From Paenibacillus albiflavus (GTDB taxonomy: Bacteria; Bacillota; Bacilli; Paenibacillales; NBRC-103111): a stretch of DNA of 64,000 bases. Below the pieces are notes generated by a model that searched no databases, was not told the origin of the DNA, and saw only the letters and a list, made by a program, of their open reading frames with translations. Location of the stretch: positions 1-64,000 of the forward strand of contig NZ_SKFG01000014.1 of the NCBI RefSeq assembly GCF_004344915.1, given 5' to 3'. Below, in pieces: positions 20,713-29,535 of the stretch. Position numbers and translations under genes: made by a program. Each line of letters starts with the position of its first letter. Position 1 is the first letter of the stretch.

Positions 20713-21739
20713 CGTAGCGCATACGAACGAAGCTGAGTATAAATCGTTTATTTCCAATAAAAAGAATGAAGCTCTTCAATCGCGGATGATCGTTATGCAT
20801 ATTCCTTACAATCTGAAGGTGACAGAAGAAGAGAAAATCTATGCGAAGCTGATAGCGCAAAGTGACATGCGTCATGTGCATATCGCCCCTCATGCACTCA
20901 GAGCGTCTGCTTTCTTCTCGATTCTGACACGGCTGAAGGAATCCAAGAAACAAGGGATGGATCTCCTGAAGAAAATGCATCTTTACAATGGTGAAACGGT
21001 TGAAGGCTTTAAGGAAGCTGATCTTCGCGAAATGCAAAATGAATTCGCCGAAGAAGGAATGTCCGGAATCGATCCACGCTATGTCATCAACCGAATATCG
21101 AGTGCGCTAATTCGTCATGATCTTGAATGCATCAATGCACTGGATGTGCTGAGAGCGCTTAAGGAAGGACTTGATCAGCATCCGTCGATTACGAAGGAAG
21201 AACGGGAGCGGTATCTGAATTATATCTCGGTAGCCCGCAAGGAATACGACGAAATTGCCAAGAAGGAAATTCAGAAGGCTTTCGTCTACTCCTATGAGGA
21301 ATCCGCTCGGACGCTGTTTGAGAACTACTTGGATAATATTGAGGCTTATTGCAATTGGGGCAAAATAAAAGATCCGCTGACAGGTGAGGAAGTAGACCCC
21401 GATGAGCGGCTGATGCGTTCAATAGAAGAGCAGATTGGCATCTCGGAAAATGCGAAGAAAGCTTTCCGTGAGGAGATTCTGATACGCATATCGTCATATT
21501 CGCGTAAATCGCGTAAATTTGATTATAGCTCGCATAATCGTCTGCGTGAGGCGATTGAGAAGAAATTGTTCAATGATTTGAAGGACATTGTGAAGATTAC
21601 GACTTCAACGAAAACACCGGATGAGAAGCAGCTGAAAAAGATTAACGAAGTTACGAAGCAGCTCATTGATGAGCATGGCTATTGCCCTGCATGCGCTAAT
21701 GAATTACTGCGGTATGTAGGATCGCTGCTTAATCGATAA
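20699..21739 (+). pseudogene. prkA: PrkA serine protein kinase, C-terminal fragment cut off by the prophage
   Basis: About 346 of ~630 residues remain, in frame to the normal end (ANELLRYVGSLLNR). They include the rear of the AAA+ domain (VAHTNEAEY, SNKKNEALQSRMIVMHIPYNLKV), the EGMSGIDPRYVINRIS segment and the C-terminal kinase-like region (YLNYISVARKEYDEIAKKE, RSIEEQIGISENAKKAFREEILIRI). Missing are the start codon, promoter and the N-terminal ~285 residues with Walker A, presumably left of the prophage. In Bacillus prkA is a mother-cell (SigE) sporulation gene acting with yhbH and spoVR. No decay is visible, so the fragment appears maintained, consistent with restoration by excision. Confidence 0.93.
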
Positions 21740-21867
21740 GTGGTATATTGTGCAACCGCCAAAATTATCGCTAGGCTGACACACAGAATAGGCATACACA
21801 CATATGATGATGTATCGAGTGTATCCATTAACCTTACGTTACAACGAAAGGACTGTGAGTCATCAAC

Positions 21868-22179
21868 ATGGCGATAACGAATGCGAGTGAAATTAAGAAT
21901 AAACCAATTGCGAGTGAGCTTTACCGATCCCCTGGACCAGGGCATGGTCCAAACCCGGGACATAACCCACCACACGGGCATCCGTCTCATGGCGGTGGTG
22001 GAATTGGTGCTGGTGCGCCATCGCTGCTTCCTTTTTTACTGTTAAGTCCATTGTTATTTGAGAATCAGCCAAACTATTATTACTACCCTTATCCTCCACC
22101 TTACCCGCAGCCGTATCCGTACTCTTACTCAGATCCATATGACAATCAATATCCATACTCACCCTATCCAACTTATTAA
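21868..22179 (+). CDS. Gly/Pro/His/Tyr-rich protein, spore-coat-like
   Basis: 103 residues of strongly biased composition: GPGHGPNPGHNPPHGHPSHG in the middle, a short hydrophobic segment (SLLPFLLLSPLLF), then YYYYPYPPPYPQPYPYSYSDPY to the end. Such tyrosine- and histidine-rich proteins occur in spore coats, where tyrosines can be cross-linked. It follows the sporulation gene prkA by 128 bases. The assignment is by composition and context; other surface or assembly roles are possible. Confidence 0.6.
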   Translation: MAITNASEIKNKPIASELYRSPGPGHGPNPGHNPPHGHPSHGGGGIGAGAPSLLPFLLLSPLLFENQPNYYYYPYPPPYPQPYPYSYSDPYDNQYPYSPYPTY

Positions 22180-22187
22180 TCCATAAG

Positions 22188-22232
22188 AGCTGTCCCTTAG
22201 TAGATGAATCGTCTATGAGGGATAGCTTTTTT
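22188..22232 (+). terminator. Rho-independent terminator
   Basis: AGCTGTCCCT (22188-22197) pairs with AGGGATAGCT (22218-22227), followed by six T. Confidence 0.85.
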
Positions 22233-22391
22233 GTAGATCAGGGGGATGAACCTGAACCGTACAGCAGAGGATAGGAATGAAATCAGAGTATGGAATGCAC
22301 AGCATTATGATGATAAAATGGGGTAGGGATTGCGGATCGAAAACGAATTCGAGTGTATGCTATCCAAAAATAAGAGACAAGGATGAATCAT

Positions 22392-22649
22392 ATGACTTTA
22401 GTTGATATATCGAATACACTTTTTTACATTGCGCTTGCGGCTGTTATTCTGGGTGTTATCGTTAGCGGTGTTGGTCCTCAAGGTTTCTTTCCGCTCAAAA
22501 GTGATAAGAAGCCAGGCGAGTTCGAGGCACCAAGGAAGCAGGTCATTATCGAGCGGCAGGATAAAGGTCTATCCAGACTCAAGCGTTCCAAGCTGCTATG
22601 GGGTGGACTCGTATTAATGCTAATTTCCATTGTGATCACATTGTTCTAG
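22392..22649 (+). CDS. Small two-helix membrane protein
   Basis: 85 residues from ATG 22392 (AAGG 9 bases before; ATG 22383 is too close). Hydrophobic helices at ~8-27 and ~63-84 flank a charged ~35-residue loop (KSDKKPGEFEAPRKQ, RQDKGLSRLKRSK). Single gene, no family recognised. Confidence 0.65.
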   Translation: MTLVDISNTLFYIALAAVILGVIVSGVGPQGFFPLKSDKKPGEFEAPRKQVIIERQDKGLSRLKRSKLLWGGLVLMLISIVITLF

Positions 22650-22758
22650 TCATGTGTTCCGTTATTACAGGTTTGATTTCATGTGAGGATGATTTGGGAG
22701 TGTTTCCTGAGTCATCTTTTTATTTGTCTGATTAATTTGAATAAACAGATATATACAT

Positions 22759-22801
22759 AAATAAACGTTTGAATTATACTTAAAATGAACGTAAATGAAC
22801 G
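22759..22801. promoter_or_regulatory. Three AAATRAACG repeats, likely DeoR-type operator
   Basis: AAATAAACG at 22759-22767, AAATGAACG at 22783-22791 and again at 22793-22801, all in the same direction immediately before the regulator gene. DeoR-family proteins typically bind short direct repeats. Confidence 0.55.
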
Positions 22802-22819
22802 ATGGAAGGAATGGAGATA

Positions 22820-23575
22820 ATGTCCATCACAGCGCTCAAGCGCCAGGAGAAAATTATGGAGCTATTGCTTTCAAATGGCGAAGTTAAAGTGCTTGAGATA
22901 AGTGAGCTGCTCGGTGTAACGGGCAAAACCATCCGTGAGGATTTGGCTAAGCTAGAGCTGCAAGGGCTGCTTATGCGTGTACATGGTGGGGCAGTTCGAC
23001 AAACCGATAAGCGAATTGGTTCATTTCCGAACCGAATATCACAGACTGAACATTTGCATCAGAAAAAAGCAGTGGCAATGAAAGCTATTCATTTGATTGA
23101 AGCAGGAGACATTATTGCACTTGATGGCGGGAGTTCGACACTGGAGATCGCAAGAGTGCTGCCGAATGCTCCACTGACTGTTATTACGAACGATTTATAC
23201 ATCATTCGCGAGCTTGTAGAGAAGGATCAAATTTCCCTTATCGTGCCGGGAGGGTACCGAAAGCGTAATTTGTTAGTAAGTGGCGAGGCGGTTCGTATGC
23301 TTGGAAAACTGAATATTCAAAAGGTTTTTATATCTGCAACGGGTTTGCATCTGGATTACGGCTTGTCGATCTATACGACTGAGTTAGCGGAGCAGAAGCA
23401 AGCGCTGCTTGAACAGGCGAAGTATCGGTATTGCGTTGCAGATCATACCAAATTTGATAAATATGCTTTGATGACTTTCGCTCAGTTTACGGATGTGGAT
23501 CGAATCATTACGGATGATGGACTACCTGACGAAACTCGGTCGCGATATGCGGCAACAGGTGTGTCAATTGATTAG
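22820..23575 (+). CDS. DeoR-family sugar-metabolism repressor
   Basis: 251 residues from ATG 22820 (AAGGA at 9 bases). Winged HTH at ~1-57 (RQEKIMELLLSNGEVKVLEISELLGVTGKTIREDL), then the DeoR C-terminal sensor domain with GDIIALDGGSSTLEIAR, LTVITND, VPGGYRKRN and ADHTKFDK. This family senses phosphorylated sugars. It is the first gene of an operon-like run with KDG kinase and KDPG aldolase, so its effector may be a KDG-pathway intermediate. Confidence 0.9.
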   Translation: MSITALKRQEKIMELLLSNGEVKVLEISELLGVTGKTIREDLAKLELQGLLMRVHGGAVRQTDKRIGSFPNRISQTEHLHQKKAVAMKAIHLIEAGDIIALDGGSSTLEIARVLPNAPLTVITNDLYIIRELVEKDQISLIVPGGYRKRNLLVSGEAVRMLGKLNIQKVFISATGLHLDYGLSIYTTELAEQKQALLEQAKYRYCVADHTKFDKYALMTFAQFTDVDRIITDDGLPDETRSRYAATGVSID

Positions 23576-23609
23576 TGTATTGATGAATAGAGACTAGGTG
23601 GGATTATTC

Positions 23610-24587
23610 ATGAACGACAAGAATCAGATTGTTGCAGGCACTTCTCCTGATGTGATTACGTTTGGTGAATCAATGGCTTTGCTGCTGCCAGAAGGGAACA
23701 AAGGCATTGAATACAGCCCCACACTCGAATGCACATTCGGCGGTGCGGAGAGTAATGTAGCCATTGGGATCGCACGGCTTGGACATCAGGTAGGTTGGTT
23801 CTCTCAGCTGGGTGAAGATCCGATTGGCACGATAATTGTCAAAACACTTCGCGGTGAAGGTGTCGATGTATCTCGTGTACATCGAATAAGTGAAGCGGGT
23901 ACTGGCATCATGATGCGAGAAGTTGTTGCGGGTCAAACCTCCGTTTATTATTATCGCCGTTCATCTGCAGCAAGCCTAATGTCCTATGGATTGCTTGACG
24001 AGTCGTATATTGCTGGTGCACGCATTCTGCATGTAACAGGAATTACAACGGCGCTTAGCAAGTCCGCCCGTCAGACCGTGATCGAAGCCGTGCGACTCGC
24101 TCGTAAACATGCGGTCAAGGTCAGCTTTGACCCCAATCTGCGACTGAAGCTCTGGAGCATTGAAGAAGCCCGTGAAGTACTGCTGCCGCTTGCAGCGGAA
24201 GCGGATTACTTCCTCCCGGGCTTAGATGAACTGAAGCTCTTGTATGCAACCGAAGATGTCGATGTTATCTTCGGTAAACTCCAAGAGCTGAACAACACCT
24301 GCGTTGTCAAAGGTGGCGACAACGTAACGTACTTGATTGAACAGGGCACAGTCACCCCTGTTCCGTATTACCGTGTCGACCGTATTATCGACACGGTGGG
24401 CGCAGGCGATGCGTTCTGCGCTGGCTTCTTAAGCGGACTACTGAGGGGATACAGCCATGAGGAAGCAGTGCGTTTGGGCAATCTTCTTGGGTCCATGGTG
24501 ATTCAGACAGAGGGGGATTGGCAGGGGCTGCCGACCGCTGCGCAAGTGGAAGCTAAATTAAACGCTAAAGTGCATGTTGAGCGTTAA
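23610..24587 (+). CDS. kdgK: 2-dehydro-3-deoxygluconokinase (KDG kinase)
   Basis: 325 residues from ATG 23610 (AGGTGGG upstream). PfkB/ribokinase fold: N-terminal FGESMALLLPEG and FGGAESNVAIGIARLG substrate motif, YYYRRSSAASLM typical of KDG kinases, and the C-terminal DTVGAGDAFCAGF with the catalytic Asp. It phosphorylates 2-keto-3-deoxygluconate to KDPG, which the next gene cleaves. Forms a DeoR-kdgK-kdgA unit with 34- to 37-base gaps. Confidence 0.93.
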   Translation: MNDKNQIVAGTSPDVITFGESMALLLPEGNKGIEYSPTLECTFGGAESNVAIGIARLGHQVGWFSQLGEDPIGTIIVKTLRGEGVDVSRVHRISEAGTGIMMREVVAGQTSVYYYRRSSAASLMSYGLLDESYIAGARILHVTGITTALSKSARQTVIEAVRLARKHAVKVSFDPNLRLKLWSIEEAREVLLPLAAEADYFLPGLDELKLLYATEDVDVIFGKLQELNNTCVVKGGDNVTYLIEQGTVTPVPYYRVDRIIDTVGAGDAFCAGFLSGLLRGYSHEEAVRLGNLLGSMVIQTEGDWQGLPTAAQVEAKLNAKVHVER

Positions 24588-24624
24588 ACTGGTCCTAGCC
24601 TACAAGTAAAGGGATGATAAGATC

Positions 24625-25293
24625 ATGAAAAAAATAAGCATCATTCAGCGGATTCATCAAGAAGGTGTTGTTGCCGTACTGAGAGGCGATAGCTGGAGGC
24701 AAGTCGTTCAACTAGCTGAGCAAGCGATTGCTGGCGGAATCAAGGTCATAGAGGTTACGATGACGGTTCCCCATGCGCTCAAAGCGATAGAAGAGCTTGC
24801 GAGTCGTTATGCATGGAATCATTCGGATCCTGCTTACAATGCCGTCATCGGTGTCGGTACTGTGCTTGATTCAGAAACGGCCCGCGCAGCGATTCTAAGC
24901 GGAGCAGATTTCGTAGTTGGTCCTTCTCTTCATCTCGATACAGTCAAACTATGCAATCGATATCGTGTGCCGATTATGCCAGGCGTTATGACGATTCGAG
25001 ATATCCAAGAAGCACTTGATCTAGGCGTGGATGTGGTCAAGCTATTCCCAGGCAATCAATTCGGCCCTAGCATGATTAAAGACATTAAAGGGCCTATGCC
25101 ACAAGCGAATATTATGCCAACTGGCGGCGTGAATCTAACGAACCTTGGGGACTGGATACAAGCTGGAGCATTCGCCGTCGGCATTGGTTCCGATTTAACG
25201 AAGGATGCCGACGCTACAGATGACTATTCATTCGTCCAAACGAAGGCAAGGGAATATGTAGAGGCGTTAAAGCAAGCGAGGAACTTATTCTAA
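24625..25293 (+). CDS. kdgA: KDPG/KHG aldolase
   Basis: 222 residues; class I aldolase with E in VIEVTM, GVGTVLD, and the Schiff-base lysine K139 in VVKLFPG, followed by MPTGGVNLTN. It splits KDPG to pyruvate and glyceraldehyde-3-phosphate, finishing uronate or gluconate breakdown by the Entner-Doudoroff route. Preceded by GGGATGA. A terminator shared with the convergent gene follows. Confidence 0.94.
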   Translation: MKKISIIQRIHQEGVVAVLRGDSWRQVVQLAEQAIAGGIKVIEVTMTVPHALKAIEELASRYAWNHSDPAYNAVIGVGTVLDSETARAAILSGADFVVGPSLHLDTVKLCNRYRVPIMPGVMTIRDIQEALDLGVDVVKLFPGNQFGPSMIKDIKGPMPQANIMPTGGVNLTNLGDWIQAGAFAVGIGSDLTKDADATDDYSFVQTKAREYVEALKQARNLF

Positions 25294-25301
25294 TATAATA
25301 A

Positions 25302-25341
25302 AAGGCACTACCATTAGCATAATTGCTGAAGGTAGTGCCTT
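25302..25341. terminator. Bidirectional terminator
   Basis: AAGGCACTACC (25302-25312) pairs perfectly with GGTAGTGCCTT (25331-25341) between convergent genes; AT-rich tails on both sides. Confidence 0.8.
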
Positions 25342-25353
25342 GCTATTTATATA

Positions 25354-26412
25354 CTACTTGTTAGTTGTTCCTTGAACAGGTACAGCATCATCAAAATATT
25401 GTTCCAAGATGATGTTTTTCTCCTTGATCACTGAAGCAACATTCTCACCTACATAACGGATATGCCATGGTTCATAAGCATAGCCAGTTTCTTGTTCTTT
25501 GCCTTTAGGATAACGAATAATGAAGCCATATTCGTGTGCATGCTCAGCAAGCCACATACCTTCCTTCGTTTCACCGAAGAACTCTTCTAATTGGAACTTG
25601 GCGCTAGCACTTGATACGTCCATCGTAAGTCCCGTCTGGTGTTCACTAAATCCTTCTTTGGCGCTGACTTGTGAAGCTACTTCCAAGCCTTGAACCTGTA
25701 CGTAATGAGCGAATAAGGACTTCTGTGTGGCATATGAACGGTAACCTGATACCGCTGCAAGCTCAACGTTCTCTTTTTTGGCTGCTTCAAACATGTTTTC
25801 TAATGCTTTGGCAGCTTCGGAACGCATTTTGCGTTTATCAACCATATCATTATAAGGGAACTTTACATTTGGATAAACTAAATCTGGCGGTACATATCCT
25901 TCTGGCAAAGCGCGTTCTTTATTAACGACAACAACACGGTCAGTTGGGTTCGTAACGACGACTTTATTTCCTTCACCAGGTTTAGCTGAGCTTTGCAATG
26001 ATGTTTTGATCGTAACTTGAGTTGTTGCAGTTTGATCATGCAGCTTGACTGTGATATTCACTGTATCGCCTGTATTGGCAGTTGCAGATGCAACCATCGT
26101 GCCATCGGCATTTACGTTAATGAGTTTTGAATTGCTCGATTCATAGTTAATCTCTTTGGCATGTCCAACATCTGCCTTACTGCCATCTTTCATCACGCCA
26201 ATAACCGTTAATATGGTTTCGGCACCTGGCTCTAATATGAGCTCTTGAGGTACTTCAAGTGATGTCAGTTTGTTTGGCTTCACACTTTCTACCGGGGCTG
26301 GTGATGCATTAGCATTCGTTTCACTCGTTTCCTTGTCTCCGCCGCATGCCGTAAGCAATAATGAAGCTGCAAGCAAGGCAATGAATAATGCATTGTAACG
26401 CTTTGATTTCAC
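25354..26412 (-). CDS. Lipoprotein with VanY-type D-Ala-D-Ala carboxypeptidase domain
   Basis: 352 residues starting with GTG. Signal peptide with lipobox LLTAC (Cys ~23), then a Ser/Pro linker, a Big-2-like immunoglobulin domain (~48-140), and a VanY/DD-carboxypeptidase domain (~190-335) with SGYRSYATQ, SEHQTGLTMDV and EPWHIRYVG supplying the zinc ligands. It trims the terminal D-Ala from peptidoglycan stem peptides outside the membrane. No VanR/S neighbours, so it is a housekeeping wall enzyme rather than a resistance gene. Confidence 0.93.
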   Translation of the reverse strand: MKSKRYNALFIALLAASLLLTACGGDKETSETNANASPAPVESVKPNKLTSLEVPQELILEPGAETILTVIGVMKDGSKADVGHAKEINYESSNSKLINVNADGTMVASATANTGDTVNITVKLHDQTATTQVTIKTSLQSSAKPGEGNKVVVTNPTDRVVVVNKERALPEGYVPPDLVYPNVKFPYNDMVDKRKMRSEAAKALENMFEAAKKENVELAAVSGYRSYATQKSLFAHYVQVQGLEVASQVSAKEGFSEHQTGLTMDVSSASAKFQLEEFFGETKEGMWLAEHAHEYGFIIRYPKGKEQETGYAYEPWHIRYVGENVASVIKEKNIILEQYFDDAVPVQGTTNK

Positions 26413-26542
26413 TGGGTCTTCACTCTCCTATTGAACGCCCTTTTATCTTGTCTAAATAAGGCTATTTGTGCTGATCTATTATAACATGGTCGAAGTACAG
26501 AATCATATTGTGAGGAAGAAGTTCTTTTTATGAAAATGACAG

Positions 26543-26589
26543 TTGACAAACGAAAATGTTTTAAATATAATTATCTTAAATTAAAGATA
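26543..26589 (+). promoter_or_regulatory. Consensus promoter with MarR-type operator
   Basis: TTGACA (26543-26548), 17-base spacer, TATAAT (26566-26571), a perfect SigA promoter. TATCTTAAATTAAAGATA (26572-26589), an inverted repeat, begins right after the -10 box, so the regulator encoded 29 bases on probably represses itself. Confidence 0.8.
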
Positions 26590-26617
26590 TTCAAATTGTA
26601 AGCGAGGTGAATTGCTA

Positions 26618-27067
26618 ATGGAGACAAAGGACAAAGACAAAGATGCGGCTTTAGAATTGTTTGTTGTACTGTCTCGTGCATATAATGCCGTTGCAGAGAA
26701 TATTCAGCGTGATATTCGCAAATACTCGCTTAATCCAACCGAATTCGGCGTACTTGAACTATTGTATCATAAAGGTCAACATCCACTGCAACAAATCGGT
26801 GAGAAAATTCTTCTATCTAGCGGTAGCATTACTTATGTTGTTGATAAATTAGAGAAGAAGGGATATCTCGTTCGGGAGGCTTGCAGCAAGGATCGCCGCA
26901 TTATTTATGCGGTTATCACGGAGGAAGGCAAGAAGCTAATGGATAACATTTTTCCTGCACATGCCGAGATGATTCATGAGACGGTTAGCGGTTTAGTACC
27001 TGCTGAACAAGAAATGGCAACGTATTTGTTAAAAAAGCTGGGCAAGTATGCGCAGAATAAGTTATAG
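26618..27067 (+). CDS. MarR-family repressor, MhqR-like
   Basis: 149 residues from ATG 26618 (GCGAGGTGA upstream). Winged helix at ~35-105 with LNPTEFGVLELLYHKG, LLSSGSITYVVDKLEKKGYLVRE and DRRIIYAVITEEG. In Bacillus MhqR controls quinone and electrophile detoxification genes. The same operator-like sequence lies before its own gene and before the pirin pair that follows, so the three genes probably form one electrophile or quinone-stress regulon. Confidence 0.88.
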   Translation: METKDKDKDAALELFVVLSRAYNAVAENIQRDIRKYSLNPTEFGVLELLYHKGQHPLQQIGEKILLSSGSITYVVDKLEKKGYLVREACSKDRRIIYAVITEEGKKLMDNIFPAHAEMIHETVSGLVPAEQEMATYLLKKLGKYAQNKL

Positions 27068-27131
27068 CGATTATAGGATACCGGAGAAAAGTCAATGTCA
27101 CTGTGAAGGCAGTGCATTTCTTTTCCTACAA

Positions 27132-27149
27132 TATCTTAATTTCAAAATA
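27132..27149. promoter_or_regulatory. Second MarR-type operator
   Basis: TATCTTAATTTCAAAATA matches the operator at 26572-26589 at 15 of 18 positions and lies 33 bases before the pirin pair. Confidence 0.6.
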
Positions 27150-27181
27150 TATTAATATGAGATATAGGGTGGTGGAAATGA

Positions 27182-27961
27182 ATGAAAATCAACGTATATT
27201 CAGTGGACCAGCAAGCAACAGGTTCTTTTGATGGAGGAACAATTACAGAGCGCAAACCAATTGGATTTCCGCGGGAAGGTTCTGCTGTAACTCGAATTGG
27301 TTCCCTATTTTACTGGGCATGGGCATTTGCGGAGCAAGAAGGTTATATCGATTCTCATCCCCATCAAGCCTTTGAAATTCTGACTTATGTTGTGCAGGGT
27401 GAAGCGCATCATGGTGACTCACTTGGAACCAAGAGTATTGTTGGCAAGGGTGGTGTCCAATTAATTCAAGCGGGGTCAGGTGTTTCGCATAATGAAAGAC
27501 TTGTCGGACCAAAGGCAGAGCTGTTCCAAATTTGGTTCGAGCCGCATATTGCAGAAGCTCTAAAGCGTCCGCCAGCTTATAGCCAATATGAACATGAGCA
27601 GTTCACAAGTAAGGAGCAAGATGGTGTTCTGATCAAGACTGTTATCGGGGAAGATGCTCCCATTCAATTAGTCGCTGATGCTCAAATGTGGGATATGCAT
27701 ATGAACAGTGGTGCAACTTACAACCACGTTCTGAAACCAAACCGAGCACTTGCTGTTCTGGCCGTACAGGGTGATTCGGCAACTATGCAGGATGCTGATA
27801 AGTCAGTGCAATTTCTTGAACAGGATTTTGTAGTAGTTGAATCAGATCAAGCAGTTGAGCAAAATATTCGTATTCAGGCAGGATTGAATGAAGGATCAAG
27901 GCTTATATTAATTGAAGTGCCAATCCAGGTAGATTATCCATTATATCCAAAAAGGAGATAA
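27182..27961 (+). CDS. Pirin family protein
   Basis: 259 residues; bicupin with the N-terminal metal motif HPHQAFEILTYVVQGEAHHGDS and GVQLIQAGSGVSHNE, and a C-terminal cupin lacking most ligands. Pirins include quercetinase-like dioxygenases. First of two adjacent pirins under a MarR-type operator, suggesting action on quinone-like or flavonoid compounds. Start follows GGGTGGTGG. Confidence 0.9.
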   Translation: MKINVYSVDQQATGSFDGGTITERKPIGFPREGSAVTRIGSLFYWAWAFAEQEGYIDSHPHQAFEILTYVVQGEAHHGDSLGTKSIVGKGGVQLIQAGSGVSHNERLVGPKAELFQIWFEPHIAEALKRPPAYSQYEHEQFTSKEQDGVLIKTVIGEDAPIQLVADAQMWDMHMNSGATYNHVLKPNRALAVLAVQGDSATMQDADKSVQFLEQDFVVVESDQAVEQNIRIQAGLNEGSRLILIEVPIQVDYPLYPKRR

Positions 27962-27968
27962 GATTATT

Positions 27969-28673
27969 ATGATTAAAATATATCCAGCAGACAGCCGTTA
28001 CCATGCCAATCATGGGTGGTTACAAAGTAACTTTAGTTTTTCTTTTGCAGATTACTATGATCCATCAAATATGAATTTTGGACATTTACGCGTCCTAAAT
28101 GATGATACAGTTGCGCCAAGCAAAGGATTCGGTGCGCATCCACACCAAGAGATGGAGATTGTTTCGATCGTGCTTAAAGGTCACTTAGCTCATCAAGATA
28201 GCACAGGTCGCTCAGAACAGACAACTTGGGGAGGCATCCAGCGCATGACAGCGGGAACTGGGGTTGTTCATTCCGAGATGAATCCATCAAATTCGGAAGA
28301 AGTACAATTCTTGCAGCTCTGGTTTATTCCTGATACAAGAGGACTAACGCCTTCCTATGAGCAAACGAGCTATGATCCAGCTCAAATGAAGAATAATTTG
28401 CTTCCAGTTGTATCTAAATCTCAAAAGGGAGAAAATATTGCTTCTATCCATCAAGATTTGACTATTTATTTGGCAGAGCTGGATGCTAATCAGACAATTG
28501 ATTATTCACAGCCAGAAGGCCGCAAAATATTTGTATTCGTTCTTGAAGGCGAAATTACTTTAAACGATGAACATGTTCTTGCGAAACGAGATTCAGCTCG
28601 TATTACGGATACTTCGGAACTAAAAATTAAAGCAAGCGCAGATGCAAAATTCATGTTGATTGATTTAGTTTAA
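27969..28673 (+). CDS. Pirin family protein, YhhW-like
   Basis: 234 residues; the N-terminal cupin has GFGAHPHQEMEIVSIVLKG and TAGTGVVHSEMNPS metal ligands (two His, His, Glu), as in the quercetin 2,3-dioxygenase YhhW. It starts 7 bases after the first pirin with AAGGAG. It is a different branch from its neighbour (about 30% apparent similarity), so the pair is not a fresh tandem duplication. Confidence 0.92.
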   Translation: MIKIYPADSRYHANHGWLQSNFSFSFADYYDPSNMNFGHLRVLNDDTVAPSKGFGAHPHQEMEIVSIVLKGHLAHQDSTGRSEQTTWGGIQRMTAGTGVVHSEMNPSNSEEVQFLQLWFIPDTRGLTPSYEQTSYDPAQMKNNLLPVVSKSQKGENIASIHQDLTIYLAELDANQTIDYSQPEGRKIFVFVLEGEITLNDEHVLAKRDSARITDTSELKIKASADAKFMLIDLV

Positions 28674-28691
28674 TGTGTTTGAAATAAAATT

Positions 28692-28723
28692 AAGGCTTGT
28701 CTTCTATGTGGAAGGCAAGCCTT
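28692..28723. terminator. Bidirectional terminator
   Basis: AAGGCTTGTCTTC pairs with GAAGGCAAGCCTT around TATGTG, between convergent genes. Confidence 0.85.
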
Positions 28724-28742
28724 TCTTCTTGCGTGTAATCCG

Positions 28743-29504
28743 TTACGGTTCCATTTTATAGGCTTGGGTTGATAGAAGCTCAGGGATGGTTACGAATGTA
28801 TAACCTTCCTTCGTCAGCTTCTGGACGATAAGCGGAAGCGCTTCTATGGTGTTCGTGAGATTGACCTGCTGACCACTTGCACAATGCTGTAGAATAATGC
28901 CACCAGGCCTTATTTGTTTGGTAACTGTTTGCAGGATCGTTGGGACGTCTGGACCTGCCCAATCCCTTGTATCGACTGACCAGCCGATAAGTAGATGTTC
29001 CATTGATTTTAATTGAACTTCCAGACTTGAAGTAATATTCCCATATGGCGCACGGAACAATAGCGGTTTATGTCCCGTTATACTCGTTAATAATTGATCG
29101 GTTTGCATAATTTCTTTTTTGATTTGGTATTCATTTAAATGGTGAAAGTTAGCGTGATCCCATGAATGATTCGCTAGGATATGTCCTTCATTTTCAATTC
29201 TCTTGATGATCTCTGGATATTTAGCTGCATTTTTACCGATGACAAAAAAAGTCGCCTTCACTTTCATTTGTTTCAAGAGATCGAGTATTTGCGGGGTGAA
29301 TACTTGATCAGGGCCATCGTCAAAAGTAAGCGCAGCTTTGTACGGCTTTTCATCGGGGCCATGATGGATGGACATTTTAGAGACGAATCGGCTTGTCGGT
29401 TGATGAATGGATTCGGAAGTAGTCGATGAGGCATAGGTTAGAGACGGTACAGATAGGATGATGAGCAAGCTGGTGACTAATCTAAATATCTGATAACAAC
29501 GCAT
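28743..29504 (-). CDS. Polysaccharide deacetylase (NodB/CE4 family), secreted
   Basis: 253 residues with a signal peptide (~1-25, cleavage after YASS region). NodB domain motifs: TFDDGP (catalytic and metal Asp), NHSWDHANFHH (two metal His), RAPYGN, DTRDWAGP and ILQH. It removes acetyl groups from peptidoglycan N-acetylglucosamine/muramate or chitin-like chains at the cell surface; the PdaA-like subgroup acts in spore cortex, which cannot be decided here. Single gene. Confidence 0.93.
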   Translation of the reverse strand: MRCYQIFRLVTSLLIILSVPSLTYASSTTSESIHQPTSRFVSKMSIHHGPDEKPYKAALTFDDGPDQVFTPQILDLLKQMKVKATFFVIGKNAAKYPEIIKRIENEGHILANHSWDHANFHHLNEYQIKKEIMQTDQLLTSITGHKPLLFRAPYGNITSSLEVQLKSMEHLLIGWSVDTRDWAGPDVPTILQTVTKQIRPGGIILQHCASGQQVNLTNTIEALPLIVQKLTKEGYTFVTIPELLSTQAYKMEP

Positions 29505-29535
29505 GGCTGTCCGCCTCGCTTCCGTATGTATAACA

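Noticed and set aside
20786-21739. Independent gene starting at ATG 20786
   Set aside because: The PrkA homology continues upstream of this ATG to 20699 with no ribosome binding site at the ATG, so this is the remnant of an interrupted gene and not a complete one.
25354-26412. Vancomycin-resistance VanY
   Set aside because: No vanR/S/H/A/X neighbours; lipoprotein DD-carboxypeptidases of this kind are common in Bacilli.
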